Shown piece after piece: positions 54,227 to 64,000 of a stretch of 64,000 bases of DNA (within the stretch, counting starts at the first letter, position 1; every line of letters starts with the position of its first letter). Origin of the DNA: Floridanema evergladense. GTDB lineage: Bacteria > Cyanobacteriota > Cyanobacteriia > Cyanobacteriales > Aerosakkonemataceae. A program made the position numbers and the translations under genes. The stretch lies in NCBI RefSeq assembly GCF_041929205.1, contig NZ_JBHFNT010000224.1, one strand, 5' to 3'. The notes beneath the pieces are model-generated. The model was not told the origin of the DNA and searched no databases. It saw nothing but the letters and a program-made list of their open reading frames with translations.

Positions 54227-57200
54227 TTAAGTAGGAATCGCTATAGTGCCTACAACCAAAACATTGGTGCCTACAACCAGATTGGTAGCAGTTACACTGT
54301 TGAGAGTCACCAACGTACTAAAGGTAGACGCTGTGCCAGTACCATCAAGATCGACTTGGACTAAGGTACTGCTTCCCGACTGATTAAATCTCAAGAAACC
54401 ATCAGCAACGGCATTTCCACCCAGGTTCAACGCCCGCAAGTCAAGTTGATCCTGATTGCGGTTAAAATCTAAGATCGTATCGTTGCGGTCATCTAAGGAA
54501 TTGTAGACGAACCGATCGCTACCTGCATTCCCTGTGAGATTGTCATTGCCAGCACCACCGACCAGAATATCATCACCAGCACCACCAAATAGGTTATCAG
54601 CCCCGGCATTACCAATTAAGGTATCATTGCCAGCACCACCACTCAGGATGTTGTTTCTGGCATTGCCCGTAATTTGGTTATTCAGGCTGTTACCCTGACC
54701 TTCCACAGCAGAACCCGTCAGGATGAGGTTCTCTACATTATTAGGGAGAAAATAAGTCACTGAAGAGATCGCCGTGTCAATCCCCTGATTCAAAGCTTCC
54801 ACCACTCTATCAAAATCGGAGTCATTGACAACGTAGGTGTCATCGCCAGCGCCACCAATCATCCGATCGCCACCAGCGCCACCATCCAAGGTATCATTGC
54901 CTAAACCACCATTGAGGGTATCGTTACCATTTAGCCCCCGCAGTAGATCGTTGCCGCTAGTACCTACCAAGTTGTCATTGCCATTGGTACCCACAATGGA
55001 GTTAGTGTCAGCAGTTATGGTGAGAGCTACGGTAGCGGTAGAAGTTAAGCCAGCCGCATCTTGTAGGGTGTAGTTGAAACTGGTGTTGCCAGCAAAGCCA
55101 GCTACAGGTGTGTAGGTGAAGGTGTTGTCGGTATTCTGCACTACTGTACCGCTAGAAGGATTGGTGAAGGACTGAATCGACAAGACATCGCCTGCATCTG
55201 GATCGGTGTCATTTGCCAGAACTGGAATCACAACTGCTTGTAGATCTGTAGTGTTCACAGTATCATTAACAGCCGTTGGAGCTTCGTTAACATTGGTGAG
55301 AGCGAGGGTAAAATTAGTGCTGGCATCAGGAGTACCACCAACCGCAGCATCATCCACATTCACCGCTACTACATAGCTGGGTTTAGCTTCAAAGTCGAGA
55401 GCAGTTCCAGCCTTCAAGTACAGAACCGACCCGTCAAGTTCAAAGAAGCTGGCATCGGTGCCACTCAAACCAAGAACGTTGGTACCTAAACCGTCATCGG
55501 TGACGCTGATATCAGCTACCTTTAGCCGAGTTGCGGTGCTGGTGTTTTCTGCTAGAGAGGTGACGGTGTTAGCCAGACTCACAGCAGTGGGCGCTTGATT
55601 GACATTGGCAATCCGTCCGGGAGAGCCGATTTCGTTGGGTGTGGTTGCCGCAACGAAGGCACCGTTGACTCCGACAGTACTTAAGGTTGAAACTGCGGCA
55701 TTTTGCAAACCAGCCGCGTTATCAAAGGTGCGGAAAGGTGCGGTTGCTGTGGATACACCGAAGCTGATTCCTGTAATCTTTGTACCAGTTGCGTCAAAGA
55801 TATTTACGGCATCGCCCCCTGTGCTCAAGCCTACACCCGATCCGGTGTAAGTACCAATTTGCAAGTTTGCAGGGGCATTGCTACCAAACCACAGGGATCT
55901 GAAGTTTGGAATGACTGTAGCTGGTGAACTACTTTCCAAGAAGATGACTGACTCGCCAGGAGCAATGCTGGTAATACCATTCAAGGCAACTGCTGTAGTG
56001 AAGGAGTTTGAGTCGTCATCCATCTTCCAACCAGTAATGTTCACCGCACTGGAACTGGTATTTGTCAACTCGAACCAATCAGCACCAAGGGAACTATTAC
56101 CACTAGCCCAGGGTGCTACCTCAGAGATGATTAGCGGTGAGGGAGCTTCCGTAATATCGGTGACAGCGAGGGTAAAGTTGGTCGTTGCATCAGGTGTGCT
56201 GCCAACGGTTGCGTCGTTGACATTGACGGTAACGTTATAGCTGGTCTTGGTTTCAAAATCGAGAGTGGTTCCCGCTTTGAGGAATAACTCAGTACCAGAA
56301 ATTGTAAAGGAATTGGCATCTGCACCTGTTAAGGACAGAGTGTTGGTTCCCAAAGCGTCATCGCTGATGATAATGTTGGCAACTTTGATGGGATTTGCAA
56401 CACTGGTGTTTTCTGCCAAACTGTTGGTAGTGTTGGCTAGGCTGAGAGCGATGGGGGCTTGATTTGTGTAGGTATATGAGGCTGGTGCGTAGACCCAAAG
56501 TTGTGGGTGATTGATGTCGCCACCACCTTCTTCGCTGGTGAGGTAGAGGAGTCCATTACGATCGACTGTCACCCCTTCAAAACCCTGATTCACAACTGTC
56601 AGGGGATTTCCTGGATCGGAAGCGATCGTCAAAGAACTGGAGATATTTCCAGAGCGATCGATATTGATAATTTTGCCCGATTCCTGACTCAACACCAGCA
56701 AACGACTGTAATCTGGCGTTCCAGTTAAAGAAGGCAGATTTGATAAAGCGTAAACGTCAGCGAAGTCTACCAGGTTAGCTAAAGCTGGATTGAACAGGTC
56801 GATCGAGTTCACTGTGGTAGGTGAACCGTTGGTTGCTGTACCCGCTGCAAAATCAATTCCGGTTTGGAAGATACCTTGTGGTGTGATCTCCTTAACGGCG
56901 ATGTATCCGCTGGTTAGTGGATCGTAAGAGATGCCTTCAATTCCAATGTTGCCGACGGTGGTACCGAGTTTGACAGTTTGGACGTTGCTTCTGGTAAGTG
57001 TCGTGTTTGGGGCGTAGGTGAACAAGTTGGCTTGACGATCGCGCTCCTCGATCAAAACAAACTCACCATTGCCAATGTAGGTTAGTCCTTCTGTATCATA
57101 GAATTCTGTACCTTGGGGACTAGTGCCAAGAGCCAAGGTCATCGAGTCGATCAGTTGCCCAGTCTTATTGACTTGGACGATCGATCGACCACCATCACCC

Positions 57201-60200
57201 ACAACAAACAAAGTATCGGTATCCCAGTTGTAGGTTACAGCAGAAACTTCTTGAGATAACAGGCTGTTGGTAGGCGCAGTGGTTCTGGTTGGTTCGGGCA
57301 AGTCGTAGCGACCAATCCGCACATAATTGGACAAATCCACGCCCTCAACTACCTGATTTTGCAGGGTTAAGGTGTAGTTTACTGAAGCATCAGGAGTGCT
57401 ACCTACAGTCGCATCATCCACATTCACCGTCACCCCATAGCTAGGTTTGGTTTCAAAGTCCAGGGTTGTACCCGCCTTCAAGTACAAGGCATTTCCATCC
57501 AGTTCAAAGAAGCTGGCATCGGTACCGCTGAGGCTGAGGGCGTTAGTCCCAACACCGTCATCAGTGATGCCAATATCAGCAACTTTGATCCGAGTTGCGG
57601 TGCTGGTGTTTTCTGCCAGGGTGGTTACAGTATTAGTTAGGTTAACTGCTGTCGGTGCTTGGTTAGGAACTCCCAGGTTGAACCTTGCCAATACTGGATC
57701 GTGGTCACTCACTTGGTCGGCAAACTCGGAGTTGATGTGAACCACATCATAGCCATCCAATTTACTGAGCAGATTGCCGCTTGCCAAAATATGGTCGAGT
57801 ACTTGGGCGTTGCCTTCAAAGTTGTAAGTGTAGCGTTCGTTGGCTGGCAAAGTTTCCACCAGCGTATTGAGTCCAGCACTTTCGAGGATGGTGAGGGGGT
57901 TAGAGAACTCAAAGTCGTTCAGGTCGCCTGCAACAACAATGTTGGCGTTGGGATCGATCGCCAGAATGCTTTGCACAAAGTTCTTAACAATCGTCGCTTG
58001 CTGGTTGCGCTGCACTTCACTGCTGAGGGTCGGAGGTTGGTTCACACCAAACAGGGGTTGATCGCCACCTTTAGAGTTGAAGTGGTTGCCAATCACGTAA
58101 ACGGTCTGTCCGTTAAAGACAAACTCGCCAACTAGAGGCTTACGGCTGGCATTGAAGGCAGAGTTAGTTGGGTCAAGCAAACCAGGGCTCGCAGAGAGAT
58201 CGGGAGTGCCATTATTGCCGATGTCTGTAACGGTTGTGCTGGAAGTCGAGGTGCCACCGGGTCGATCGACAAAACTAACCCGACTCGGATTGAATAGGAA
58301 ACCAACTCGAATATTACCTCCCGGTTCGCCGCCATTGGTGTCGTCTACGGGGTTGACTTGGCGGTATTCGTAGGTTGGGCCACCTGCGGCTGCGATCGCA
58401 TTTATCAAAGTTTGATACGTCACGCTGGCATCCACAACACTGTCATTGGTCGCACCATTGTTATCCTGAACTTCCTCCAAATTGATAATATCGGGAGATT
58501 TCAAGTTATTGACAATAGCATTCGCCAAACCAGTAAATTTCGCTGCACCATCAGCCGGATCGAGGTTTTCCACGTTGAAGGTAGCAACCGTGAGTTGATT
58601 TGCAGTACCCGTCAGGTTGGTGACTTCTTTTTGCAGAGGAGAAGCTTGCACTACAGTAGGTGCAGTCGGTACTAGAACTTCGTAGTTGCTGAAGTCGTAG
58701 TTAACCACCCCTGTAATTGTGCTCAGTTGAGTACCTACATTTACAGTTGGCAGAGTAGTAGAACCGTTGATCAAATCATCGATCTGAATCCGCTCTGGGT
58801 TAAAGTCGCTGGAGGTAATCACGCTACCACCACGAGCAGTACGGCTGGTAGCATTGGCACCATTGTCTGCTAATACCCAGATTTCCTCTGAACTACTAAA
58901 GACATTGAGTGGAGAAGTGGTGACTGGGTTGTTAATTTGAACTAACATCCCTTCCAAGCTTTCGTAGAAGTCGATGCCTTCATTAACCGGATCGAAATCT
59001 CCTCCGGTTTCCACATTGCCGCTGCTGGTGAAGTCGTTATTAATCGACTGGGTGGGAATCGCCCGTCCGCCATTGCCCAAAATGGTTGTAGCAGGTAGAG
59101 CATTGCCGCTTGACAATACAGTGACAGCGGGACTGGTAATCTCTGTGATCGTGAGGTTGTTGGCATTGCCTCCCGGACGGAACTCTGTTACGGTACCGTT
59201 AACCCGCACTGAGTCTCCTACCGCAACTGTGGGAGCAGAACTGGTGAAGACAAACAGACCTTCAGAGGTTCTGTCGTCGTTGTCGGGGTTGGGGTCTTGG
59301 AAGTAAAAGCCATTTGTAGCAACTGCTGTAACGATACCTGCTACATTGCTGACGGTTTGACCATTTAAGGGTGAAGTATGACCTGTTCCTTGAATGTCAC
59401 GGATGCGGATTGTCGCAGGAATATCGTTGTCTGTAATGCTGACTGTGAGGTTGGGAATCGTTAGCCCGGAGTATGCTGGATCGGCACTGGTGGTAATGGT
59501 GTGGGCGATCGTTCCTGTGTGGGTAGCTGCTTCTACCGCAGTATCGTCAATTGCCCGTACTGTAATGGTTTGTGGGGTAGTACTAGTCAGGTTGAGGGTA
59601 ACGGAGTTGGAGAAGTTGGTGCCATCGGTGCTGATTTCCGTTTGTGCATCCGCTGCGATCGCAATATCAACCGCGCCTGTAGGAGTGGTGTTGAGAGCGA
59701 TCGTATAAGTATCCGTCGCTCCACCTTCAACTACACTGGTATTGCCACCAGTCTGAGTAATCGTAACTCCTGGCTGTTGAACGGTAGAGGTTGTCAGAGA
59801 GAAGTCATCGATCGCCAATCCATGATCGGTCCCTATGTCATTGTTCTCGATCCAACGGAACCAAAGCGTGTCGTTATTTGCCCAGTTCAAGCCAGACAGC
59901 ACACCACCCACATTAGCAACTCGACCAGCAATATTACCATCTACTGCTCCTGCCGTTGTTGTTGCCACGGGCGAAGCCCAGTTGAAAGTGCTGCCTGGTG
60001 TATTCCAAGTAGAAACGGTTGTAAAGCTACTGCCAAAGCCGTACTGTAGCGTCATTGTTTGGGCGGTTGTGTTTCCACCATTGCGCCACTGTTCCCCGTT
60101 AAAGGCAACAGTCAGATCGCTAATTGTTGCGCCAGTGGTATTGGTAGCAGAGAAAGCAATCCAGCCAGCCACCGCACCGCTAGCCGGACTACCGAAGTAC

Positions 60201-60445
60201 GCACCGCCAGAACCCAGTCCACCCAGGGCGCGATCGGAATTACTTACACTGCCGTAGCTATAAAAGTTACCTGCATTGCTAGAGCCGCTGTCAGCACCGT
60301 AGGTTGTAATTGCTGTACCTGGGACAGGTTGACGGAAGAGCGACCAACCTAAAAGAGTTGAGTCGTTTGTCCAGGCGTTACTGGTACCGGAAGTAGCCAG
60401 GGTGTCAAAATTTTGAGAATACGTCCCAGTAAAGTTAAACGGCAT
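54227..60445 (-). CDS. Secreted multidomain nuclease (ExeM/NucH-like) with RTX repeats
   Basis: This 2072-aa protein is probably a type I-secreted extracellular DNase. Rough layout: N-terminal cyanobacterial module 1-225; Calx-beta-like domain 228-345; OB-like nuclease-associated domain 345-600; endonuclease/exonuclease/phosphatase core from ATFNVENLD near 620 through LEEVQ and AGDLND to SDHDPV near 911, so the metal-binding and catalytic motifs are present; cadherin-like repeats (QAPTAV...LAENTS) alternating with an SdiA-regulated/YjiK-like propeller and a lamin-tail domain (IISEVAPW near 1440); an Ig-like repeat (NEAPTAVND); RTX nonapeptides GGxGxD from about 1820 and a C-terminal secretion-type region. 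No signal peptide is seen, as expected for RTX export. It is followed by a terminator. It shares the OB and nuclease parts with the upstream gene. The ribosome site is unclear. Confidence 0.88.
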   Translation of the reverse strand: MPFNFTGTYSQNFDTLATSGTSNAWTNDSTLLGWSLFRQPVPGTAITTYGADSGSSNAGNFYSYGSVSNSDRALGGLGSGGAYFGSPASGAVAGWIAFSATNTTGATISDLTVAFNGEQWRNGGNTTAQTMTLQYGFGSSFTTVSTWNTPGSTFNWASPVATTTAGAVDGNIAGRVANVGGVLSGLNWANNDTLWFRWIENNDIGTDHGLAIDDFSLTTSTVQQPGVTITQTGGNTSVVEGGATDTYTIALNTTPTGAVDIAIAADAQTEISTDGTNFSNSVTLNLTSTTPQTITVRAIDDTAVEAATHTGTIAHTITTSADPAYSGLTIPNLTVSITDNDIPATIRIRDIQGTGHTSPLNGQTVSNVAGIVTAVATNGFYFQDPNPDNDDRTSEGLFVFTSSAPTVAVGDSVRVNGTVTEFRPGGNANNLTITEITSPAVTVLSSGNALPATTILGNGGRAIPTQSINNDFTSSGNVETGGDFDPVNEGIDFYESLEGMLVQINNPVTTSPLNVFSSSEEIWVLADNGANATSRTARGGSVITSSDFNPERIQIDDLINGSTTLPTVNVGTQLSTITGVVNYDFSNYEVLVPTAPTVVQASPLQKEVTNLTGTANQLTVATFNVENLDPADGAAKFTGLANAIVNNLKSPDIINLEEVQDNNGATNDSVVDASVTYQTLINAIAAAGGPTYEYRQVNPVDDTNGGEPGGNIRVGFLFNPSRVSFVDRPGGTSTSSTTVTDIGNNGTPDLSASPGLLDPTNSAFNASRKPLVGEFVFNGQTVYVIGNHFNSKGGDQPLFGVNQPPTLSSEVQRNQQATIVKNFVQSILAIDPNANIVVAGDLNDFEFSNPLTILESAGLNTLVETLPANERYTYNFEGNAQVLDHILASGNLLSKLDGYDVVHINSEFADQVSDHDPVLARFNLGVPNQAPTAVNLTNTVTTLAENTSTATRIKVADIGITDDGVGTNALSLSGTDASFFELDGNALYLKAGTTLDFETKPSYGVTVNVDDATVGSTPDASVNYTLTLQNQVVEGVDLSNYVRIGRYDLPEPTRTTAPTNSLLSQEVSAVTYNWDTDTLFVVGDGGRSIVQVNKTGQLIDSMTLALGTSPQGTEFYDTEGLTYIGNGEFVLIEERDRQANLFTYAPNTTLTRSNVQTVKLGTTVGNIGIEGISYDPLTSGYIAVKEITPQGIFQTGIDFAAGTATNGSPTTVNSIDLFNPALANLVDFADVYALSNLPSLTGTPDYSRLLVLSQESGKIINIDRSGNISSSLTIASDPGNPLTVVNQGFEGVTVDRNGLLYLTSEEGGGDINHPQLWVYAPASYTYTNQAPIALSLANTTNSLAENTSVANPIKVANIIISDDALGTNTLSLTGADANSFTISGTELFLKAGTTLDFETKTSYNVTVNVNDATVGSTPDATTNFTLAVTDITEAPSPLIISEVAPWASGNSSLGADWFELTNTSSSAVNITGWKMDDDSNSFTTAVALNGITSIAPGESVIFLESSSPATVIPNFRSLWFGSNAPANLQIGTYTGSGVGLSTGGDAVNIFDATGTKITGISFGVSTATAPFRTFDNAAGLQNAAVSTLSTVGVNGAFVAATTPNEIGSPGRIANVNQAPTAVSLANTVTSLAENTSTATRLKVADISVTDDGLGTNVLGLSGTDASFFELDGSVLYLKAGTALDFEAKPSYVVAVNVDDAAVGGTPDASTNFTLALTNVNEAPTAVNDTVNTTDLQAVVIPVLANDTDPDAGDVLSIQSFTNPSSGTVVQNTDNTFTYTPVAGFAGNTSFNYTLQDAAGLTSTATVALTITADTNSIVGTNGNDNLVGTSGNDLLRGLNGNDTLNGGLGNDTLDGGAGGDRMIGGAGDDTYVVNDSDFDRVVEALNQGIDTAISSVTYFLPNNVENLILTGSAVEGQGNSLNNQITGNARNNILSGGAGNDTLIGNAGADNLFGGAGDDILVGGAGNDNLTGNAGSDRFVYNSLDDRNDTILDFNRNQDQLDLRALNLGGNAVADGFLRFNQSGSSTLVQVDLDGTGTASTFSTLVTLNSVTATNLVVGTNVLVVGTIAIPT

Positions 60446-60852
60446 AGGTGTGATTTAGAGGGTAAAAGTTTGCAAAGAAATTTAGTGTGATTAACGATCG
60501 CTCATCTGTCTTTAACGAGACTGGCGATCGTCAAGGAAAGCAGCAAAAATACACATGACAAAATTGCATAGCTAGGAAAAGACTCTATGTAATCAAGGAT
60601 ATTGCCGTAACATTACGGAATATTAAGTGTAATTTCGGATTCCAAGTATCCAGATTCTCACTGTTATATTAAGTGTCGGTTAAGGAATTACACTGAATAC
60701 AAAAAATTTACTGAAATTTCACATAGATAAAGCTATAGTAAAAAACTTTATTCTGTAGCCATAATCTCAATAAGTAATTTTCACTTGTAAAAACAAGGCA
60801 TCATTAAAATTTTGGATGCTCAAAATGATTTAATGATGCCTTGTTTCTACAG
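60446..60852. other. Intergenic region between the two nuclease genes
   Basis: Apart from the terminator at 60786-60846, this region holds a 14-nt near-palindrome (CCGTAACATTACGG) at about 60605-60618. It also holds ATATTAAGTGT twice, about 45 nt apart, with AGTGTAATT and AATTACACT as an inverted pair. These could be regulatory. No gene is visible. Confidence 0.5.
60786..60846 (-). terminator. Rho-independent terminator after the partial nuclease gene
   Basis: The 18-bp perfect arms (60791-60808 and 60829-60846, containing AACAAGGCATCATT) enclose a 20-nt loop, which itself can pair ATTTTG with CAAAAT. The hairpin starts 6 nt after the stop codon and runs into five T on the minus strand. Confidence 0.85.
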
Positions 60853-63800
60853 TTAAACTGTTGTGAAACTGGATGCTGTGAGTTGATTAGAATTCACTCC
60901 TAGCAAAAATGCCAGCGTTTCACCGCCAAAGTTAATCGTAGCATTGCCGTTCTCATCCACAATGCTTAATTGTGCGAAATTCAATCCTCCTGATAAACCA
61001 ATTTTGTCTTGTCCAAGGGTAAAGTCTTGAATTCGATCGGTTCCATTACCGTTACGTGAAATTACAAAAGTATCGTTACCAGCACCACCATTGAGAGTGT
61101 CATTGCCAGCACCGCCATTGAGTAAATCATCACCCGTACCGCCGTTGATTAAATCATCACCACTGCTACCAATCAGCGTGTCGTTTCCACTAGTACCATT
61201 AATGGTTCTAGGAGTGGGAAGATTAAACTGAGCAATAACTGGGTCGTGATCGCTGATTTGGTCAGCAAACTCTGAGTTAATATGAACCACATCAAAGCCA
61301 TTCAGCTTGTTAAACAAGTTGTTGCTAACGAGGATATGATCCAGAACTTGGGCGTTACCTTGGAAGTTGTAGGTATAACGCTCATTTTCTGGCAAGGTTT
61401 CTATCAAAATATTCAAATCACCATCTTTGAGAATGGTGAGAGGTTCGGAAAACTGGAAGTCGTTTAGGTCGCCAGCAACCACAATGTTAGCATTGGGGTT
61501 AACGTCCAAAATGCTTTGCACGAAGTCTTTGACAATGGTTGCTTGCTGGATGCGTTGTGCTTCGCTGGTGAGGGTAGGTGGTTGGGATGGGCCAAACAAA
61601 GGTTGATCGCCACCTTTGGAGTTAAAGTGGTTGCCAATCACATAAACCGTTTGACCGTTGAACAGAAATTCGCCAACTAAGGGTTTCCGGCTGGCGTTAA
61701 AGGCGGGATTGGTAGGATCGATTAAACCGGGACTGGCAGATAAGTCTGGGATGCCATCATTGCCGATGTCTGTAACAGTGGTGTTAGAAGTAGATGTGCC
61801 ACCGGGACGATCGACAAAACTAACCCGATTTGGATTGTACAGGAACCCAACTCGGATGTTACCCCCTGGTTCGCCACCATTGGTATCGTCTACAGGGTTG
61901 ATTTGGCGATATTGATAAGTTGGGCCACCTGCGGCAGCGATCGCATTGATCAAAGTTTGAAATGTGACGCTGGCATCTACCACGCTGTCATTGATCGCAC
62001 CATTATTATCTTGAATTTCTTCAACGTTGATGATGTCGGGTGATTTCAGGTTATTGACGATCGCACCTGCGATCGCATTAAACCTAGCTGCACCATCACT
62101 TGGATCGAGGTTTTCCACGTTGAAGGTAGCAACTGTGAGTTGATTTGCACTGCTAGTTAAGTTGGTAACTTCTTTTTGCAAAGTGGATGGTTGCACAACT
62201 GTTGGTGCAGTAGCAACCAAAACTTCGTAGTTGTTGAAGTCGTAGTTAACAACCCCGGTAATATTGCTCAGTTTAGCACCTACATTTACCGTTGGTAAGG
62301 TTGTAGACTCGTTGATTAAATCATCAATTTGAATCCGTTCTGGGTTAAAGTCATCTGCTGTAATTAGGCTACCACCACGAGCAGTGCGGCTGGTAGCATC
62401 CTCACCATTGTTTGCCAATACCCAGATTTCCTCGGAGTTACCAAAGTTTGCGGTGGGAGAGGTAGCGACAGGGTTGTTAATCTGAACTACCATTCCTTCT
62501 AAACTTTCGTAGAAGTCGATGCCATCTTCTTCAGGATCGAAAGGTGTGGCAGGGTTTTCTACATTTCCGCCAACGGCATCGTTGTCGATGATTGAGTTAG
62601 GTGGAATGCGGTCTTCACCAATGACGATCGGTTTAATAGTTGTAGTAGGTGCAGTTGTCCAAGGTGTAACGCTAAGTACTCCAACGTTGTTATTGTTTGA
62701 GATTTGAGTAATGCTTAGGTTGTTGGCGTTGTTACCGGGACGGAACTCGGAAACTGTGCCACTTACCAAGACTGCTTCGCCAACTCTGCGGGCAGTTCTG
62801 ATGGGAGAATTAGTACCTGTGAAGACGAAAATACCTTCTGCGGTTTTTGGGTTAGCGTCGGGGGTGGGGTCTTGAATGTAGAAGCCGTTGGATGCGATCG
62901 CTGTTACAATACCTGCAACGTTGCTAACTGCTTTGCCATTGAACGGTGAAATGTGCGCCGCACCTTGAATATCGCTAATCCGCACCGGAGGCGTAAATTC
63001 AAACACTGCAACGGTTCTGCTAACTTCGTTAGCTGTAACTAATAGCGGTTTACCTGTGGGACTATCAGCAGCGGAAATAAAGGTTAATCCTTCTGGGGCA
63101 AGATCTTCGGCAGTGTTGATATATTCGATAAATTGGGGTTTGGTGGGTTCGCTGACATCATAAACAATGACATCGCCTGTGCGTTCCAAACCGATGAAGG
63201 CGTATGTGCGATCGCCTACAACACCAACAACTACTCCTTCTGGTTCTGGGCCTTTGTTGTCGCTGCGACTGTCAAAGGTTACGTTAGTAAAGTTACCATC
63301 AGAGTTGAAAATGCCAGGTACTTGAGCGGCAGTGATTCTTTCTAGTTGATCGCCGCTGTCAAAGACTAGTTTAGCGTCTTCATCCCAAATGGAAAAGGAG
63401 CGAGCACCCAGCGCTTCGATGCGATCGAAATCTCCATCGCCATCAATATCGCCAGAAGCATTAGTCAACTGCAACCTTCCCAAATTAGCGTTTTGCTTTA
63501 AGGTTGCAGCGTTGGGAAAGATAGTTGGATCGAGTACATAGCTGGCATCACCGACTCGCACCTCTTCATTAAAACCTGTGTAAGCACGGGAATCTCCCTC
63601 GTTAGCGGTGATAAAGTAGGTTTGTCCGTTGATGATGAAGCTGGCGATCGCATCGGGTTGATACAATCCAAACACGGGTACGTTGCGAATGTTGATGGCG
63701 TTGTCTCGATCGCTTGGATCGATGCCGTTTCCTGGTAGGCTATGATCCTTTACGCCTAAAGGTGCGATGTCAGTTACGGTTGCTTTGGCAATGTCTACCA

Positions 63801-64000
63801 ATGCCAAAGCATTGTTTTCTTGCAAGGTGACGTAGGCAAATTTCCCGTCTTCCGAGAAAGCGATATATTCTGGTTCAAAGTCTTGTGCAACTGTCGCACC
63901 TGGCCCAGTAATGCGAACACCTGCGGCTTTTAAATCTTCAATTTCACTGTTGAAAGCGGTAAATGTTGCGGTTCGCACAGTGGCATTAACCACCCCTTTA
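60853..64000 (-). CDS. Secreted nuclease with choice-of-anchor I domain and RTX repeats, 5' end missing
   Basis: This is the C-terminal part, at least 1048 residues, of an ExeM-like nuclease. The frame stays open to the window edge, and the GTG at 63993 lies inside a domain, so the true start is outside. Visible order: a beta-propeller of the choice-of-anchor I type over the first 335 residues (FEPEYIAFSEDGKFAYVTLQ, ANEGDSR); an OB-like domain (VRISDIQGAAHISPFNG); the endonuclease/exonuclease/phosphatase core with NVENLD, VEEIQDNNG, AGDLND and SDHDPV; a short RTX block (GTSGNDTLIG, GGAGNDTLNG) and a C-terminal export-type segment. The nuclease core is strongly similar to that of the next gene, so the pair is a tandem duplication with different accessory domains. 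It ends just before a strong terminator. Confidence 0.88.
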   Translation of the reverse strand, partial: KGVVNATVRTATFTAFNSEIEDLKAAGVRITGPGATVAQDFEPEYIAFSEDGKFAYVTLQENNALALVDIAKATVTDIAPLGVKDHSLPGNGIDPSDRDNAINIRNVPVFGLYQPDAIASFIINGQTYFITANEGDSRAYTGFNEEVRVGDASYVLDPTIFPNAATLKQNANLGRLQLTNASGDIDGDGDFDRIEALGARSFSIWDEDAKLVFDSGDQLERITAAQVPGIFNSDGNFTNVTFDSRSDNKGPEPEGVVVGVVGDRTYAFIGLERTGDVIVYDVSEPTKPQFIEYINTAEDLAPEGLTFISAADSPTGKPLLVTANEVSRTVAVFEFTPPVRISDIQGAAHISPFNGKAVSNVAGIVTAIASNGFYIQDPTPDANPKTAEGIFVFTGTNSPIRTARRVGEAVLVSGTVSEFRPGNNANNLSITQISNNNNVGVLSVTPWTTAPTTTIKPIVIGEDRIPPNSIIDNDAVGGNVENPATPFDPEEDGIDFYESLEGMVVQINNPVATSPTANFGNSEEIWVLANNGEDATSRTARGGSLITADDFNPERIQIDDLINESTTLPTVNVGAKLSNITGVVNYDFNNYEVLVATAPTVVQPSTLQKEVTNLTSSANQLTVATFNVENLDPSDGAARFNAIAGAIVNNLKSPDIINVEEIQDNNGAINDSVVDASVTFQTLINAIAAAGGPTYQYRQINPVDDTNGGEPGGNIRVGFLYNPNRVSFVDRPGGTSTSNTTVTDIGNDGIPDLSASPGLIDPTNPAFNASRKPLVGEFLFNGQTVYVIGNHFNSKGGDQPLFGPSQPPTLTSEAQRIQQATIVKDFVQSILDVNPNANIVVAGDLNDFQFSEPLTILKDGDLNILIETLPENERYTYNFQGNAQVLDHILVSNNLFNKLNGFDVVHINSEFADQISDHDPVIAQFNLPTPRTINGTSGNDTLIGSSGDDLINGGTGDDLLNGGAGNDTLNGGAGNDTFVISRNGNGTDRIQDFTLGQDKIGLSGGLNFAQLSIVDENGNATINFGGETLAFLLGVNSNQLTASSFTTV

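Noticed and set aside
59501..60049. 182-codon plus-strand ORF
   Set aside because: Antisense to the nuclease gene, Cys/Arg-rich and without family features.

Overview
The window looks like part of a filamentous, heterocystous-type (Nostocales-like) cyanobacterial chromosome. The evidence is frequent GCGATCGC (HIP1-type) octamers, moderate-to-low GC, and nonribosomal peptide synthetase (NRPS) and polyketide synthase (PKS) genes of the kinds known from Nostoc, Anabaena and Nodularia. Species cannot be decided from the sequence. Every gene I can support lies on the minus strand, so transcription runs from high to low coordinates. No tRNA, rRNA, CRISPR array or transposase was seen.

Right flank (about 53.5-64 kb): two tandem, related, very large secreted nucleases (ExeM/NucH-like endonuclease/exonuclease/phosphatase domain plus RTX calcium-binding repeats). 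Each is followed by a good hairpin-plus-T-tract terminator, and the first is cut by the window edge. A small glycine-rich hydrophobic protein of unknown function follows. Then comes about 400 bp of non-coding DNA with a 26-bp perfect palindrome and a roughly 100-nt foldable element.

Centre (about 27-53 kb): a complete anabaenopeptin-type synthetase. In order it reads apnA (A-PCP-C-A-PCP-E), apnB (C-A-PCP), apnC (C-A-PCP-C-A-NMT-PCP), apnD (C-A-PCP-TE) and apnE (ABC exporter). Specificity codes read by eye fit a Tyr/Phe-type exocyclic residue, D-Lys, an aliphatic residue, a homoaromatic-type residue, N-methyl-Ala and a hydrophobic residue, which is the anabaenopeptin plan. A DUF2235 (Tle1-like) hydrolase gene with a tandem-repeat N-terminus sits between apnB and apnC, with inverted repeats in both gaps.

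Left third (1 to about 26.5 kb): a second hybrid PKS/NRPS assembly line that I cannot match to a known product and that runs off the left edge. It starts with a keto-acid-type loading module (A-KR-PCP) fused in one 3513-aa protein to a fully reducing PKS module. Next come an NRPS for D-Ser then Tyr, a malonyl-specific PKS module with a ketoreductase, and a Pro-type NRPS module. The inferred chain is 4-hydroxyacyl / D-Ser / Tyr-derived 4-amino-3-hydroxy acid (statine-like) / Pro / unknown.

The two assembly lines are linked in three ways. They share a -35-like sequence block upstream of apnE and of the PKS. They use the same class of docking signals (N-terminal TubC/beta-hairpin docking domains paired with acidic C-terminal tails). 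Each also contains a closely related aromatic A domain. The ABC exporter lies between them and could serve either product.
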